Notes: generated by a model not told the origin, from the sequence alone. Positions 44,955 through 55,937 are shown, counted from the stretch's first letter. The stretch is DNA of 64,000 nt from Atopomonas hussainii (GCF_900109735.1 NZ_FOAS01000009.1:62001-126000), one strand, 5' to 3'. Made by a program: numbers and translations.

Positions 44955-44993
44955 AAATATCTGTACATAAATTTCAATCTTGTACAGATATTT
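44955..44993. promoter_or_regulatory. Long inverted-repeat operator before the exonuclease/photolyase operon
   Basis: AAATATCTGTACA (44955-44967) and TGTACAGATATTT (44981-44993) are perfect 13-bp inverted repeats with a 13-base spacer, lying 12 bases from the exonuclease start codon. Each arm contains the palindrome TGTACA. A TGTACA-N12-TGTACA-like motif is, as I recall, reported for B12-dependent LitR-type light regulators in P. putida that control photolyase genes; the spacer here is 13. No such regulator lies in the window. Confidence 0.65.
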
Positions 44994-45033
44994 GTTGAGG
45001 TCGCTGAATGGCTCGGTGGGGTAGATGCGCGCC

Positions 45034-45813
45034 TTAGATGCTCAGTTTCCAGTCGTAATCAATCACCAGCGGGCGATGCTGCGAGTAAGCCGCTGCGCGA
45101 ACGATGCGGGCGTTGTTCACAAAGCGACGCAGGCCGGGGGTGAGGATCTGGTAGTCGAAGCGAAAGCCCAAGTTCAGCATCTGCGCTTGCTCGGTATCTG
45201 GCAGCCAGCTGAACAAATCGCCTTCGCGGGTCACTTCACGCAGGGCATCGACATAGCCCATGTTGCCGAACACTTCGTCCATCCATGCGCGTTCCGGCGC
45301 TAAGAAGCCGGGATGCTGCTGGCAGTCGCGCCAGTTTTTCACGTCTTGCTTGTGGTGCGCCATGTACAGCGAGCTGCAATAGATAAACTCGCGGCGCTTG
45401 CGGCGTTGTTTGTTGAGGTATTGGGTGAAGTCCTCAAGAAACTTAAATTTGTGGTTGAGCGCGGCGTCGCCGTCCATGCCCGATGGCAATAGCAGGCTGG
45501 CGATGGAGACTTTCTCGAAGTCAGCCTGCAAATAGCGGCCATAGCGGTCGCAATGCTCGAAACCCAAGCCAAAGATGATCGCCTTGGGTTGCAGTTTGGA
45601 GTAAATCGCCACGCCGCCTTCATTGGCGTTTTCGCCGTCCACGGCATATTGGAAGTAACCGTCGAGCTGGTACTCGGGGCCTTCGATATCGTAGGTGCGG
45701 ATGCGCGTGTCCTGCAGACAGATGACGTCGGCGTCCTGCGTTTTCAGCCAATCGAACAGACCGCGTTCGACTGCTGGCTGAATACCGTTGACGTTGACAC
45801 TGATGATGCGCAT
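45034..45813 (-). CDS. crc: Catabolite repression control protein Crc
   Basis: Crc joins Hfq on A-rich mRNA sites and represses use of secondary carbon sources in pseudomonads. The 259-residue protein has the exonuclease III-like fold (MRIISVNVNGIQPAVERGLFDWLKTQDADVICLQDTRI) and full family length. Pseudomonad Crc is known to lack nuclease activity. The ATG at 45813 gives the standard start; the upstream part of the open frame overlaps the pyrE promoter region. It is divergent from pyrE, as in P. aeruginosa. Confidence 0.97.
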   Translation of the reverse strand: MRIISVNVNGIQPAVERGLFDWLKTQDADVICLQDTRIRTYDIEGPEYQLDGYFQYAVDGENANEGGVAIYSKLQPKAIIFGLGFEHCDRYGRYLQADFEKVSIASLLLPSGMDGDAALNHKFKFLEDFTQYLNKQRRKRREFIYCSSLYMAHHKQDVKNWRDCQQHPGFLAPERAWMDEVFGNMGYVDALREVTREGDLFSWLPDTEQAQMLNLGFRFDYQILTPGLRRFVNNARIVRAAAYSQHRPLVIDYDWKLSI

Positions 45814-45893
45814 GCATGGCCCCCAAAAAAGCGTCTGTGTATGATACCGGACGATTCCAATTTTAGGTAAACCCAAGTATTTCGGGGCCTTGC

Positions 45894-46544
45894 ATGCAAG
45901 AGTATCAGCGTCAATTTATCGAATTTGCTATCCAGCGCGGCGTGCTGCGGTTTGGTCAATTCACCTTAAAGTCGGGCCGCGTTAGCCCGTATTTCTTTAA
46001 TGCCGGTTTGTTTAACTCAGGGTTGGCGTTGGCCAAACTGGGTGGCTTTTATGCGCAGGCGATCAAAGCCAGCGGCCTGCCTTTCGACGTACTCTTTGGG
46101 CCTGCGTACAAAGGCATTCCCTTGGCGGCGGCGACGGCGGTAGCCTTGGCGCAACAGCATGATATCGATTCGCCATGGTGCTTTAATCGTAAAGAGGCCA
46201 AAGCCCACGGCGAAGGCGGCACCTTAGTGGGTGCGCCGTTGGAAGGCCGGGTGATGATCGTCGATGACGTGATCACCGCCGGTACAGCGATTCGCGAGGT
46301 GATGCAGATCATCCAAGCGCAGCCCAATGCACAAGCGGCGGGCGTGCTGATTGCGCTGAACCGCGAAGAGCGCGGCCAGGGCGAGCTGTCGGCGATTCAA
46401 GAGGTTGAGCGTGATTTTGCCTTGCCGGTGGTGAGCATTGTCTCGCTGACGCAGGTGTTGGAGTACTTGGCAGAAAACGCCGAACTCAAACAGCACCTGC
46501 CGGCCGTTGAGGCCTATCGTGCGGAGTATGGTATTAAGGTTTAA
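45894..46544 (+). CDS. pyrE: Orotate phosphoribosyltransferase
   Basis: PyrE attaches phosphoribose to orotate in pyrimidine synthesis. The 216-residue protein has [24 protein letters not shown], the flexible loop [16 protein letters not shown], and the PRPP-binding [17 protein letters not shown]. Full length. Confidence 0.97.
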   Translation: MQEYQRQFIEFAIQRGVLRFGQFTLKSGRVSPYFFNAGLFNSGLALAKLGGFYAQAIKASGLPFDVLFGPAYKGIPLAAATAVALAQQHDIDSPWCFNRKEAKAHGEGGTLVGAPLEGRVMIVDDVITAGTAIREVMQIIQAQPNAQAAGVLIALNREERGQGELSAIQEVERDFALPVVSIVSLTQVLEYLAENAELKQHLPAVEAYRAEYGIKV

Positions 46545-46568
46545 GTGGCGCTGAAGGAGCCCGAGTTG

Positions 46569-47144
46569 ATGGATAAACGCTGGATAGGTTGGCTAACTGT
46601 GCTGGCAGTGCTGCCGGTGCAGGCTGAGCTGTACCGCTACGTCAATGATAAAGGCGTGACGGTGCTCGACAGCAATGGCGTGCCGGCGGCGTATATCGGC
46701 AAGGGCTACGAGGTGCTGAACAACCAAGGCATGGTGATCAAGGTAGTGCCGCCGGCGCCGACCGCCGAAGAGCTGGCGCAGCGTAAGCTGCAAGAGCAGC
46801 AGGCGGCCAGCGATGCCAAGTTGATGACCTTGTACACCAGCGTGGATGACGTTGACCGTGCCGAGCAGCGCAAGCTGGCGGAAATCGACAGCGTGATCGG
46901 CATTACCCGCGGTAACTGGCAGCGCTCGCGCACTCAGCGCGATAACTTGCAGGCGCAAGCGGCGGACATGGAGCGTGCTGGGCGCCAAGTGCCCGAACAC
47001 ATCAGCCAGCAGATCGTCGATCTGAACAAAGAAATGGACCGCCTTAAGGGCGAGATCGACGGTTACCGGCAACTGAAAGAAAAAGCCCGCGAGCAATTCG
47101 CCGCCGACCGCGGCCATGTGGCGCGCCTAACCGGCGAAGAATAA
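46569..47144 (+). CDS. Exported DUF4124 protein with coiled-coil region
   Basis: The 191-residue protein starts MDKRWIGWLTVLAVLPVQA (signal peptide) followed at once by the DUF4124 segment ELYRYVNDKGVTVLDSNGVPAAYIGKGYEVLN. The rest is rich in Lys, Glu, Gln and Arg with heptad-like spacing, suggesting a coiled coil (about 65-185). Function unknown. GAAGGAG sits 10 bases before the ATG. It lies 24 bases after pyrE. Confidence 0.82.
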   Translation: MDKRWIGWLTVLAVLPVQAELYRYVNDKGVTVLDSNGVPAAYIGKGYEVLNNQGMVIKVVPPAPTAEELAQRKLQEQQAASDAKLMTLYTSVDDVDRAEQRKLAEIDSVIGITRGNWQRSRTQRDNLQAQAADMERAGRQVPEHISQQIVDLNKEMDRLKGEIDGYRQLKEKAREQFAADRGHVARLTGEE

Positions 47145-47160
47145 GTCTTTGGGTTAAGCA

Positions 47161-47190
47161 AAACGGGCCGCTTAAAGCGGCCCGTTTGGT
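47161..47190. terminator. Bidirectional terminator between the DUF4124 gene and argB
   Basis: AAACGGGCCGCTT, a single-base turn, then AAGCGGCCCGTTT forms a 13-bp stem with A/T ends, placed between convergent genes. Confidence 0.9.
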
Positions 47191-47202
47191 TTGCGGCGCG
47201 GT

Positions 47203-48186
<984 letters not shown>

Positions 48187-48187
48187 A

Positions 48188-50782
48188 TTAAAAGGGCAGC
48201 GGCAGCTTGGGCGCGATGGCCTGCAGTTGCTCGCGGAACACGTTCTGCACGCGCTCCAGTTCTTCTTGGCTGTCGCCTTCAAAGCGCAGCACCAGCACTG
48301 GCGTGGTGTTCGAGGCGCGTACTAGGCCCCACGCTTTGGCGTAATCGACGCGCACGCCGTCTAAGGTTGAGACATTGCCTTGGCCCCAGGTGGCTTTCTG
48401 TTGCAGCGCTTCAATCAGCTTGAACTTGTGGGTTTCCGGCACCTGAATGTTGATTTCTGGCGTGGAAATACCGCTGGGGAAGGCCGCGAACACGGTGTCG
48501 GCATCACGGCTTTCCAAGCTTAAGATTTCCAGCAGGCGCACGGCGCTGTACAGGCCGTCATCGAAGCCGTACCAGCGCTCTTTAAAGAAGATATGGCCGC
48601 TCATTTCGCCAGCCAGCAGGGCGCCGGTTTCTTTCATTTTTTGCTTGATCAGCGAGTGGCCGGTTTTCCACATCACCGGGCGGCCACCGTAGCCGCTGAT
48701 CAGCGCGGCCAAGCGGCGCGAGCATTTGACGTCGAAGATGATGTCGCAGCCGGGGTTGCGCGATACCACGTCTTTGGCGAACAGCATCATCAGGTGATCG
48801 GGGAAGATCATCTTGCCGCTGTTGGTCACCACGCCGACGCGGTCGCCGTCGCCATCGAAGGCTAAGCCGATGTCGGCGCCTTCGGCTTTCACACGCTCGA
48901 TCAGGTCTTTCAGGTTGGCCGGCTTGCCCGGATCGGGATGGTGGTTGGGGAAGTTGCCATCCACCTCGCAGTACAGCGGGATCACAGTGCAGCCCAGCGC
49001 CTCGATCAGCTGCGGGGCAATCACGCCGCTGGCGCCGTTGCCGCAGTCGACCACCACTTTCATCGGACGGGCTAAGGCGATGTCATCGCGCACGCGCTTG
49101 AAGTAGCGGTCGAGGATTTCGACCTGTTCCAAGCTACCCACACCGTGGGCCAAGTCGTTGCTCTTAATGCGCTGATGCAGGGCCTGAATGGTGTCGCCCG
49201 ACAGGGTGTGACCGGCGATCACAATCTTCAGGCCGTTGTATTCCGGCGGGTTGTGGCTGCCGGTGACCATCACGCCGGACTTGCCTTGCAGCTCGTGGGT
49301 GGCGAAATACAGCACGGGCGTCGGCACTAGGCCGACATCGGTGACTTGGCAGCCTGAGTCGACTAAGCCTTGTGCCAAACGCTGCGCCAGCTCCGGGCTG
49401 GACAGGCGCCCATCGCGGCCGATGTTCACGTGCGGCTCGCCCTGCGCCAGGCTTTCGCTGCCGATGGCGCGGCCAATCCAGTACACGCCATCTAAGGTGA
49501 GGTCTTCACCCACAGTGCCGCGAATGTCGTAGGCGCGGAAGATAGTGTCAGGCAGTGCGGGGATTTCGATTTCTTCGAGCATAGGTTGGTTATCTTGCAA
49601 GGGTTCTACTTGGTTAAGACCAAGAAAGTCGCTGCCATCGTCCAGGTCGTCGATATCCAGAATGTCGGCGTCTTGGAACAGCGGTTGGTCGGCACTGGCG
49701 GCGGCGCTGGGCGCTTCTTCGATCAGCATGGGTTGTTCGGCAGGCTTGGGGGCGGCCCGTTTGGGGCTGTCGGCTTTGCTGTTCTGGCGCATGCCTAAGC
49801 GCGCCATGCCTTGGGTGAGGCGGCTAAGTGGCGCAAGACGCAGTGCCGGCGGGCTGCCCGACTTACCTTTTTGCAGCTCGGCTAGGTAGCTGCTGAGCTG
49901 CTCAATATCTTCGCCGATGATGGCCAGCCAGCGCTTGTTCATCACGAAGGTGGCAGCCAACAGGCCGCCGATCAGTAACAGCACGACTAAGACCAGCCAT
50001 ACCGGCGAGAACAGTGCCTGCGAGAGATCGCTGGCGGCGCTGTACTGCAGCTTCCAGTTGCTATTGCCGCTGCTTACGTCGAGTGCGTTGCTGGGGTCGT
50101 ATTGGCCGATTTGAAACAGGTTTTGCTCTGGGCCTTTGCCAAAGTTTTGTAGCAGCGCAAAGCCGCCAGCGCTGGGGATGGGGAGCAGGCCGGTGTAGCT
50201 GCTCAGCTCATAAGCCAGCAATAACGTGCCTTGCAGTGGCTCGTTGGCATTGAGGCGCACCGGGGCCACGACATAGACCAGCCAACGGCTACCGATACGG
50301 TAGGCTTCGGGGGCGACGCTTTGGCCATTTTCGGTGCGCCGAATCATGTCCAGCGCGGCGTAGTTGATCGGTGCGTTGCGCTGATTATCTAAGCGCGCCT
50401 CACTTTTGCGTGCCAAATAGGCATCGATTACGCCGCTTTGGTAGGTCATGGCGCGTTCGCTGGCGGCCCAAGCGCTGCGGTCATTACTTTGCAGCAGGCT
50501 GAACAGCTCCGGGTTCTGCGCGGCGGTTTCGGTGTTGCGCTGCAGCTGGCGCACCGCACGTTGGCTGGCGTCGGCCAATAACGCGGCGGTTTGTTGGTCG
50601 AGCTGGTTTTGGTGCGCGCTTTGGCTGGGGCTTAACAGCAGCACCCAAAGCACTGCCACAGCGGCCAGCACACTGGCCAGACCTACCGCCAGCGCTTGTT
50701 GCAGCGGGGCGCTGGGCGTGGCCGGGGTCTTTTTGCCTTCTGCCTTGAGCGGTTTTTCCTTGGCGGTACGTTTGAGTTTCAC
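48188..50782 (-). CDS. algC: Phosphomannomutase/phosphoglucomutase, membrane-anchored long form
   Basis: AlgC interconverts hexose 6- and 1-phosphates for alginate, LPS and rhamnolipid precursors. The 864-residue protein has a catalytic C-terminal half (from about residue 405, TIFRAYDIRGTVGEDLTLDG). That half carries phosphoserine loop VMVTGSHNPPEYNG, metal loop LAFDGDGDRVGVV, sugar-binding GEMSGHIFFKERW and the phosphate-binding RASNTTPVLVLRFEG. The N-terminal half has two membrane helices (about 28-50 and 250-275) around a periplasmic region, then an acidic linker. The long form is annotated in several pseudomonads; the classic studied enzyme is the C-terminal part. Confidence 0.95.
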   Translation of the reverse strand: MKLKRTAKEKPLKAEGKKTPATPSAPLQQALAVGLASVLAAVAVLWVLLLSPSQSAHQNQLDQQTAALLADASQRAVRQLQRNTETAAQNPELFSLLQSNDRSAWAASERAMTYQSGVIDAYLARKSEARLDNQRNAPINYAALDMIRRTENGQSVAPEAYRIGSRWLVYVVAPVRLNANEPLQGTLLLAYELSSYTGLLPIPSAGGFALLQNFGKGPEQNLFQIGQYDPSNALDVSSGNSNWKLQYSAASDLSQALFSPVWLVLVVLLLIGGLLAATFVMNKRWLAIIGEDIEQLSSYLAELQKGKSGSPPALRLAPLSRLTQGMARLGMRQNSKADSPKRAAPKPAEQPMLIEEAPSAAASADQPLFQDADILDIDDLDDGSDFLGLNQVEPLQDNQPMLEEIEIPALPDTIFRAYDIRGTVGEDLTLDGVYWIGRAIGSESLAQGEPHVNIGRDGRLSSPELAQRLAQGLVDSGCQVTDVGLVPTPVLYFATHELQGKSGVMVTGSHNPPEYNGLKIVIAGHTLSGDTIQALHQRIKSNDLAHGVGSLEQVEILDRYFKRVRDDIALARPMKVVVDCGNGASGVIAPQLIEALGCTVIPLYCEVDGNFPNHHPDPGKPANLKDLIERVKAEGADIGLAFDGDGDRVGVVTNSGKMIFPDHLMMLFAKDVVSRNPGCDIIFDVKCSRRLAALISGYGGRPVMWKTGHSLIKQKMKETGALLAGEMSGHIFFKERWYGFDDGLYSAVRLLEILSLESRDADTVFAAFPSGISTPEINIQVPETHKFKLIEALQQKATWGQGNVSTLDGVRVDYAKAWGLVRASNTTPVLVLRFEGDSQEELERVQNVFREQLQAIAPKLPLPF

Positions 50783-50802
50783 CGGTCGCGCTCCTGTTGT
50801 TC

Positions 50803-51258
50803 TTAGTGTTTGCCGCTGTGGCCAAAGCCACCGGCGCCGCGCTCGCTGGAGTCAAAGCTGTCCACCAGCTCAAACTTAGCCTGCACCACAGGCACAAGCA
50901 CTAATTGCGCCAGGCGCTCGCCAATCTCAATGGTGAACGCCTGCTGGCCGCGATTCCAGCACGACACCATCAGCTCGCCTTGGTAGTCCGAATCGATCAA
51001 GCCGACCAAGTTACCCAGCACGATGCCGTGCTTATGGCCCAGGCCCGAGCGCGGCAGAATCAACGCGGCAAGGCCCGGGTCGGCAATATGAATGGCTAAA
51101 CCGGTGGGGATCAGCTGGGTCTCGCCGGGCTGTAAGGTCAGCGCCTCTTTAAGCATGGCGCGCAGGTCGAGGCCGGCGGAGCCTTCGGTGGCGTAAGCAG
51201 GCAGCGGAAATTCGCTGCCCAAGCGGGGGTCGAGTACTTTGGCTTGCAGGCTGTGCAT
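50803..51258 (-). CDS. dut: dUTP diphosphatase
   Basis: Dut hydrolyses dUTP to dUMP, keeping uracil out of DNA. The 151-residue trimeric-type protein has all five motifs, including [40 protein letters not shown] and the C-terminal [10 protein letters not shown]. It follows coaBC by 5 bases and precedes algC by about 20, as in P. aeruginosa. Confidence 0.97.
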   Translation of the reverse strand: MHSLQAKVLDPRLGSEFPLPAYATEGSAGLDLRAMLKEALTLQPGETQLIPTGLAIHIADPGLAALILPRSGLGHKHGIVLGNLVGLIDSDYQGELMVSCWNRGQQAFTIEIGERLAQLVLVPVVQAKFELVDSFDSSERGAGGFGHSGKH

Positions 51259-51263
51259 AGGGC

Positions 51264-52475
51264 TTATTCTTGTGGTTGCAGGCGTCGAGCGATTAAGGCT
51301 ACCAGTTGGCGGGCAATCTTGGCTTTGCTGGTCTGCGCAAAACGGTGTTCGCCGCGTGCGCGGTCGATCACGGTGAAGGCGTTATCGTCACTATTAAAGC
51401 CAATCGCCGGGTTGGCGACGTCGTTGGCGACGATCAAGTCGAGGTTTTTGTCGTTCAGTTTGCGCGTGGCGTATTCCAACAGGTTTTGCGTTTCGGCGGC
51501 GAAGCCAACGCAGAACGGGCGGTCGTCACGTGCGGCCAGCGTGGCGAGAATGTCGGGGTTGCGCACTAAGCGCAGCAGCAAGCCATCTTCGCTGGCGGGG
51601 TCTTTTTTCAGTTTGTGATCGGCGATCACTTCGGGGCGGTAGTCAGCCACTGCCGCGGCGGCGATCAGTACGTCGGCGGGCATCGCCTTTTCGCAGGCGG
51701 CGAGCATGTCGCGTGCGCTGGTGACGTTGATGCGCTGCACGCGATCGGGAGTCGGCAAATGCACCGGGCCGGCGATTAAAGTCACGCGTGCGCCGGCTTC
51801 AATCGCCGCTTCGGCTAAGGCAAAGCCCATTTTGCCGGAGCTGTGGTTGGTGATGTAGCGCACGGGATCAATCGCTTCGGCGGTGGGGCCGGCGGTGATC
51901 AGCACATGACGGCCGGTGAGGCTGCCGTTGGCAAATAGCTCGGCGGCGCGCTGGGCTAGCTCTAAGGGCTCCAGCATGCGTCCGGCGCCGGTGTCGCCGC
52001 AGGCTTGACTGCCGATGCCGGGGCCAAACAGATGCAGACCGCGCTTTTGCAGCAACTCGGCATTGGCTTGGGTGGCTGGGTCGCGCCACATGGCTTGGTT
52101 CATCGCCGGCGCCAGTGCTACCGGGGCATCGGTGGCCAGCACTAAGGTGGTCAGCAGATCGTCGCCTTGGCCAGCGACGATGCGCGCCATGAGGTCCGCA
52201 GTGGCGGGGGCGATGAGTACTAAGTCAGCCCAGCGGGCTAGCTCGATATGCCCCATGGCGGCTTCGGCGGCCGGGTCGAGCAAGGAGTGGTGCACGGGGT
52301 TGCCAGACAACGCCTGTAAGGTCAGCGGGGTGATGAACTCGCACGCGGCGTGGGTCATCACCACGTGCACTTCGGCACCGTGTTCGCGCAGACGGCGAAT
52401 CAGCTCGGCACTTTTATACGCAGCAATACCGCCGCTAACACCCAAAACAATGCGTTTTCCGTACAAGCGCTGCAT
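51264..52475 (-). CDS. coaBC: Bifunctional phosphopantothenoylcysteine decarboxylase/synthetase
   Basis: CoaBC joins cysteine to 4'-phosphopantothenate and then decarboxylates the product on the route to coenzyme A. The 403-residue protein has the flavin decarboxylase half ([20 protein letters not shown], substrate motif [20 protein letters not shown]) and the synthetase half from about residue 190 ([27 protein letters not shown]). It is divergent from radC. Confidence 0.97.
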   Translation of the reverse strand: MQRLYGKRIVLGVSGGIAAYKSAELIRRLREHGAEVHVVMTHAACEFITPLTLQALSGNPVHHSLLDPAAEAAMGHIELARWADLVLIAPATADLMARIVAGQGDDLLTTLVLATDAPVALAPAMNQAMWRDPATQANAELLQKRGLHLFGPGIGSQACGDTGAGRMLEPLELAQRAAELFANGSLTGRHVLITAGPTAEAIDPVRYITNHSSGKMGFALAEAAIEAGARVTLIAGPVHLPTPDRVQRINVTSARDMLAACEKAMPADVLIAAAAVADYRPEVIADHKLKKDPASEDGLLLRLVRNPDILATLAARDDRPFCVGFAAETQNLLEYATRKLNDKNLDLIVANDVANPAIGFNSDDNAFTVIDRARGEHRFAQTSKAKIARQLVALIARRLQPQE

Positions 52476-52593
52476 ACATCGGCCTTGCTGTCAGTTGGCG
52501 GGTGGCCACGGCAGGGCGCGGCGCAAAAGTTGCGCTAAGATACCACAGCACCCGTGCCGGCACAGTGCTGGCGCGGCTCACAGGGAGGTGAGC

Positions 52594-53268
52594 ATGAGTA
52601 TTCGCGACTGGCCAGCCAACGAGCGGCCGCGAGAGCGTTTATTGCAGTTGGGCGCACAGGCGCTGACCGATGCCGAGCTGCTGGCGATTTTTCTCCGCAC
52701 CGGCGTGGCCGGTAAAAGCGCGGTGGATTTAGCCCGCGAGTTGTTGCAGCAATTTGGCGGTTTGCGGCCGTTATTGCAGGCTGACTTAGCAGGGTTTAGC
52801 CAGCCGCTGGGCTTAGGGCCGGCTAAGTTCGCCTTGCTGCAAGCGGTGCTGGAAATGGGCCGCCGGCATTTGGCCGAGCAACTACAGCGCGATTCGGCGC
52901 TGGAAAGCCCGCAAGCCGTGCGTGATTACCTCAAAGCGCGATTACGCCACGAGCCACACGAAGTGTTCGCCTGCCTGTTTATGGACAGCAAACACCGTGT
53001 GCTGGCTTTCGAGCGCTTGTTCGAAGGCAGTATCGACGCGGCGGCGGTGTACCCACGGCAAGTGCTCAAGCGCGCCCTGGCCCACAATGCGGCAGCGTTG
53101 ATCATCACCCATAACCACCCGTCGGGAGTCGCGGAGCCCAGTGAAGCCGACCGGCAGCTGACGCTACGCTTAAAAGAAGCCTTGGCGCTGGTGGATGTGC
53201 GCTTGCTCGATCACTTTGTGGTGGGCGAGGGCGAGCCGTTGTCGCTGGCCGAGCGCGGCTGGTTATAG
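52594..53268 (+). CDS. radC: RadC/JAB-domain protein
   Basis: The 224-residue protein starts [20 protein letters not shown] with a helix-hairpin-helix-like region. It then has the JAB/MPN metalloprotease-like motif [19 protein letters not shown] (HxHPSG with downstream Asp). Its biochemical role remains uncertain in spite of the repair-based name. The ATG at 52594 has AGGGAGGTG upstream; a much longer open frame starting at 52015 overlaps coaBC and is a shadow. Confidence 0.93.
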   Translation: MSIRDWPANERPRERLLQLGAQALTDAELLAIFLRTGVAGKSAVDLARELLQQFGGLRPLLQADLAGFSQPLGLGPAKFALLQAVLEMGRRHLAEQLQRDSALESPQAVRDYLKARLRHEPHEVFACLFMDSKHRVLAFERLFEGSIDAAAVYPRQVLKRALAHNAAALIITHNHPSGVAEPSEADRQLTLRLKEALALVDVRLLDHFVVGEGEPLSLAERGWL

Positions 53269-53302
53269 GGTACAAATCACGCTATTTTTTCTGCGGGAAA
53301 AT

Positions 53303-53331
53303 TTGCTTAGGGGTAGGGCTTCTGGTATAAA
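53303..53331 (+). promoter_or_regulatory. Sigma-70 promoter of rpmB-rpmG
   Basis: TTGCTT (53303-53308) and TATAAA (53326-53331) are spaced by 17 bases and lie about 120 bases upstream of rpmB. Confidence 0.7.
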
Positions 53332-53453
53332 GCACCGCTCATTTTTGGCCGCCCTCGCGTCTTGTTGCGTTTGGGGTGACCTAAGAGAAAGATTTCGTTC
53401 GTTAAGCTACCAGCCCGCCCATGGGTTGGGTCGAGGTTGAGAGGGCTTTAGGC

Positions 53454-53690
53454 ATGTCTCGAGTATGTCAGGTGACCGGTAAGGGTCCGGTGACTGGGAA
53501 CAACGTATCCCACGCCAATAACAAAACCCGTCGTCGTTTTTTGCCGAACTTGCACCACCATCGTTTCTGGGTTGAGTCCGAGAAGCGTTTCGTGAGTCTG
53601 CGTGTTTCGGCTAAAGGTATGCGTGTAATCGATAAGAAAGGCATCGACGCCGTTCTGACCGAAATTCGCGCTCGTGGCGAGAAGATCTAA
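53454..53690 (+). CDS. rpmB: 50S ribosomal protein L28
   Basis: The 78-residue protein starts [34 protein letters not shown], typical of L28, and ends [11 protein letters not shown]. It is full length and forms an operon with rpmG, 11 bases downstream. Confidence 0.98.
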   Translation: MSRVCQVTGKGPVTGNNVSHANNKTRRRFLPNLHHHRFWVESEKRFVSLRVSAKGMRVIDKKGIDAVLTEIRARGEKI

Positions 53691-53701
53691 GGAGCATTAC
53701 C

Positions 53702-53857
53702 ATGCGTGATTTGATTCGTTTGGTGTCTAGCGCCGGTACCGGCCACTTCTACACCACCGACAAGAACAAGCGTAATACCCCGGACAAACTGGAATTCAAA
53801 AAGTTTGATCCGGTTGTGCGTAAGCACGTGATCTACAAAGAAGCCAAGATCAAGTAA
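53702..53857 (+). CDS. rpmG: 50S ribosomal protein L33
   Basis: The 51-residue protein ([20 protein letters not shown], continuing to [18 protein letters not shown]) is the cysteine-free L33 type, so it needs no zinc. AAGGAG lies 9 bases before the ATG. A terminator follows. Confidence 0.98.
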   Translation: MRDLIRLVSSAGTGHFYTTDKNKRNTPDKLEFKKFDPVVRKHVIYKEAKIK

Positions 53858-53876
53858 TTGATCGCTTCGGTAGATG

Positions 53877-53905
53877 AAAAACCCGCGCCTAGCGCGGGTT
53901 TTTTG
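53877..53905 (+). terminator. Rho-independent terminator after rpmG
   Basis: AAAAACCCGCGC, loop CTA, then GCGCGGGTTTTTT. It lies 20 bases after the rpmG stop and could also serve the convergent rep gene. Confidence 0.92.
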
Positions 53906-53927
53906 TGCCTGCGGGTTAGGCGCAGGC

Positions 53928-55937
53928 TTATTGTTTAAGCAGCGCCCGAATCCCCGCCAGCGCCGCCTTGCCGGTGGCTTGCTTGACCTCTACGGGGGCT
54001 TCTTCGAGGCCTTCCCAGATCAAATCTTCCGGTGGTAGTTCGTCGAGGAAGCGGCTCGGCAGGCAGTCGATAATTTCGCCGTATTGTTTGCGCTTGGCGC
54101 TAAAGGTGAAGGCCAGGGTTTTGCGTGCGCGGGTGATGCCCACGTAGGTTAAGCGGCGCTCTTCTTCGATGCTGTCGGCTTCGATGCTGGAGCGGTGCGG
54201 GAGGATTTCTTCCTCCATGCCGATGATAAATACGTGCGGAAACTCCAAGCCCTTGGAGGCATGCAGGGTCATCATTTGCACGCGCTGGTCGTCGGTGTCT
54301 TCTTCGTTCTGCCGTTCGAGCATGTCGCGCAGCAGTAATTTGGCTACGGCTTTGGCGAGGTCCATGTCGCCTTCTTCGTCGTTCTCGAAAATCCATTTCA
54401 GGCTGTCGAGCAGGAACCACACGTTGCCCATGCGCGCTTCGGCCACTTTGTCGCTGGAGCTGTTCTGCCGCAGCCAGCTTTCGTAGTCCAAATCCATCAT
54501 CAGGCTGCGCAGGCTGGCCACGGCATCGCCTTCGGCACATTGCTGACGCACCTTGTCGAGGCCGCTGGTAAAGCGCTGTAAGCGTTCGACAAAGCGCTGT
54601 TCTAGGCACTCATTCACACCCAGCTCGCTGGCTGCGTTATAGAGGCTGACGTTGCGGCCATTGGCGTAGTTGGCGAGCTTCTCTAGCGTCGCCGGGCCGA
54701 TCTCACGGCGCGGCACGTTGATGATGCGCAAGAAGGCGTTGTCGTCATCGGGGTTCGCCAACAAACGCAGGTAAGCCATGATGTCTTTGACTTCTTGGCG
54801 GGAGAAAAAGCTGGTGCCGCCGGAGAGGTGATAAGGCACCTGATGCTGCTGCAGCTTCATTTCCATCAGGCGCGCTTGGTGGTTGCCGCGATAGAGAATG
54901 GCGAACTGGCCGTAGGGCACGCTGGTCTTTAAGTGCTGAGTAAGAATCTCCAGCGCTACGCGTTCGGCTTCGGCGTCTTCGTTGCGACAGCGAATCGCGC
55001 GCAGCTCGTCGCCTTTGCCCAGCTCACTCCACAGCTGTTTTTCAAACACGTGCGGGTTGTTGGCGATCAGCACGTTGGCGGCGCGCAGGATGCGACTTGT
55101 GGAACGGTAGTTTTGCTCCAGCATGATGACCTTCAAGCTGGGAAAGTCTTCTTTAAGCTGCACTAAGTTTTCCGGCCGCGCGCCGCGCCAAGCGTAGATC
55201 GACTGGTCGTCGTCGCCCACCACGGTAAAACGCGCCCGCTCGCTGACCAGCTGTTTAACCAACAGGTATTGGCTGGAGTTGGTGTCTTGGTATTCATCCA
55301 CCAGCATGTAGCGGATGCGCGCCTGCCACTTGGCGAGAATCTCTGGGTGCTGGCTAAACAGCTGCACCGGCAGGCCGATCAGGTCGTCGAAATCCACCGC
55401 GTTGTAGGCACGCAGCATGCGGTTGTAGTGCTCGTAGATGATCGCCGCGGTTTGCTCGCTGGGGTTGCGGGCCTTTTCCAGCGCTTGGGCAGGGGTGATC
55501 AGGTCATTCTTCCAGCTGCCGATCTGGCTCTGCACTTCATCCACGCCGTCATCGCCGGCGTATTCCTTTTGCATCAGTTCGCGCAGCAGGGCCTTGATGT
55601 CCTGCTCGTCAAAAATCGTGAAGCCGGGCTTGTAGCCTAAGGTGGCGTGCTCCTTGCGGATTATGTTCAGCCCAAGGTTGTGGAAGGTCGATACCGTCAG
55701 GCCCTTGGCTTCGCTGCTTTTTACCAGGCTCATGACGCGCTCTTTCATTTCGCGCGCGGCCTTGTTGGTGAAGGTCACCGCGACAATGTGCTGGGCGCGG
55801 ATGCCGCAGTCGCGAATCAGGTAGGCGATCTTGCGGGTGATCACACTGGTCTTGCCGGAGCCTGCGCCGGCTAATACCAGCAGCGGGCCGTCAATATAGT
55901 GAACCGCTTCTTGTTGTCGCTCATTGAGTCGTGACAT
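53928..55937 (-). CDS. rep: ATP-dependent DNA helicase Rep
   Basis: Rep is a 3'-5' superfamily 1 helicase that clears proteins ahead of replication forks. The 669-residue protein starts MSRLNERQQEAVHYIDGPLLVLAGAGSGKTSVI (Q motif and Walker A). It has YMLVDEYQDTNSSQY, VVGDDDQSIYAWRGA, LEQNYRSTSRIL and MTLHASKGLEFPHVFIIGMEE. The ATG at 55937 is chosen by family alignment; the open frame extends 59 codons more. Confidence 0.96.
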   Translation of the reverse strand: MSRLNERQQEAVHYIDGPLLVLAGAGSGKTSVITRKIAYLIRDCGIRAQHIVAVTFTNKAAREMKERVMSLVKSSEAKGLTVSTFHNLGLNIIRKEHATLGYKPGFTIFDEQDIKALLRELMQKEYAGDDGVDEVQSQIGSWKNDLITPAQALEKARNPSEQTAAIIYEHYNRMLRAYNAVDFDDLIGLPVQLFSQHPEILAKWQARIRYMLVDEYQDTNSSQYLLVKQLVSERARFTVVGDDDQSIYAWRGARPENLVQLKEDFPSLKVIMLEQNYRSTSRILRAANVLIANNPHVFEKQLWSELGKGDELRAIRCRNEDAEAERVALEILTQHLKTSVPYGQFAILYRGNHQARLMEMKLQQHQVPYHLSGGTSFFSRQEVKDIMAYLRLLANPDDDNAFLRIINVPRREIGPATLEKLANYANGRNVSLYNAASELGVNECLEQRFVERLQRFTSGLDKVRQQCAEGDAVASLRSLMMDLDYESWLRQNSSSDKVAEARMGNVWFLLDSLKWIFENDEEGDMDLAKAVAKLLLRDMLERQNEEDTDDQRVQMMTLHASKGLEFPHVFIIGMEEEILPHRSSIEADSIEEERRLTYVGITRARKTLAFTFSAKRKQYGEIIDCLPSRFLDELPPEDLIWEGLEEAPVEVKQATGKAALAGIRALLKQ

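Noticed and set aside
44955-44993. A LexA (SOS) box before the exonuclease gene
   Set aside because: The CTGT and ACAG elements are 27 bases end to end instead of the 16 of a CTGT-N8-ACAG box, so the pattern does not fit LexA.
52015-52593. N-terminal extension of RadC by about 190 residues
   Set aside because: The extra frame lies opposite coaBC and has no similarity to RadC; the ATG at 52594 has a strong ribosome site and gives the normal length.
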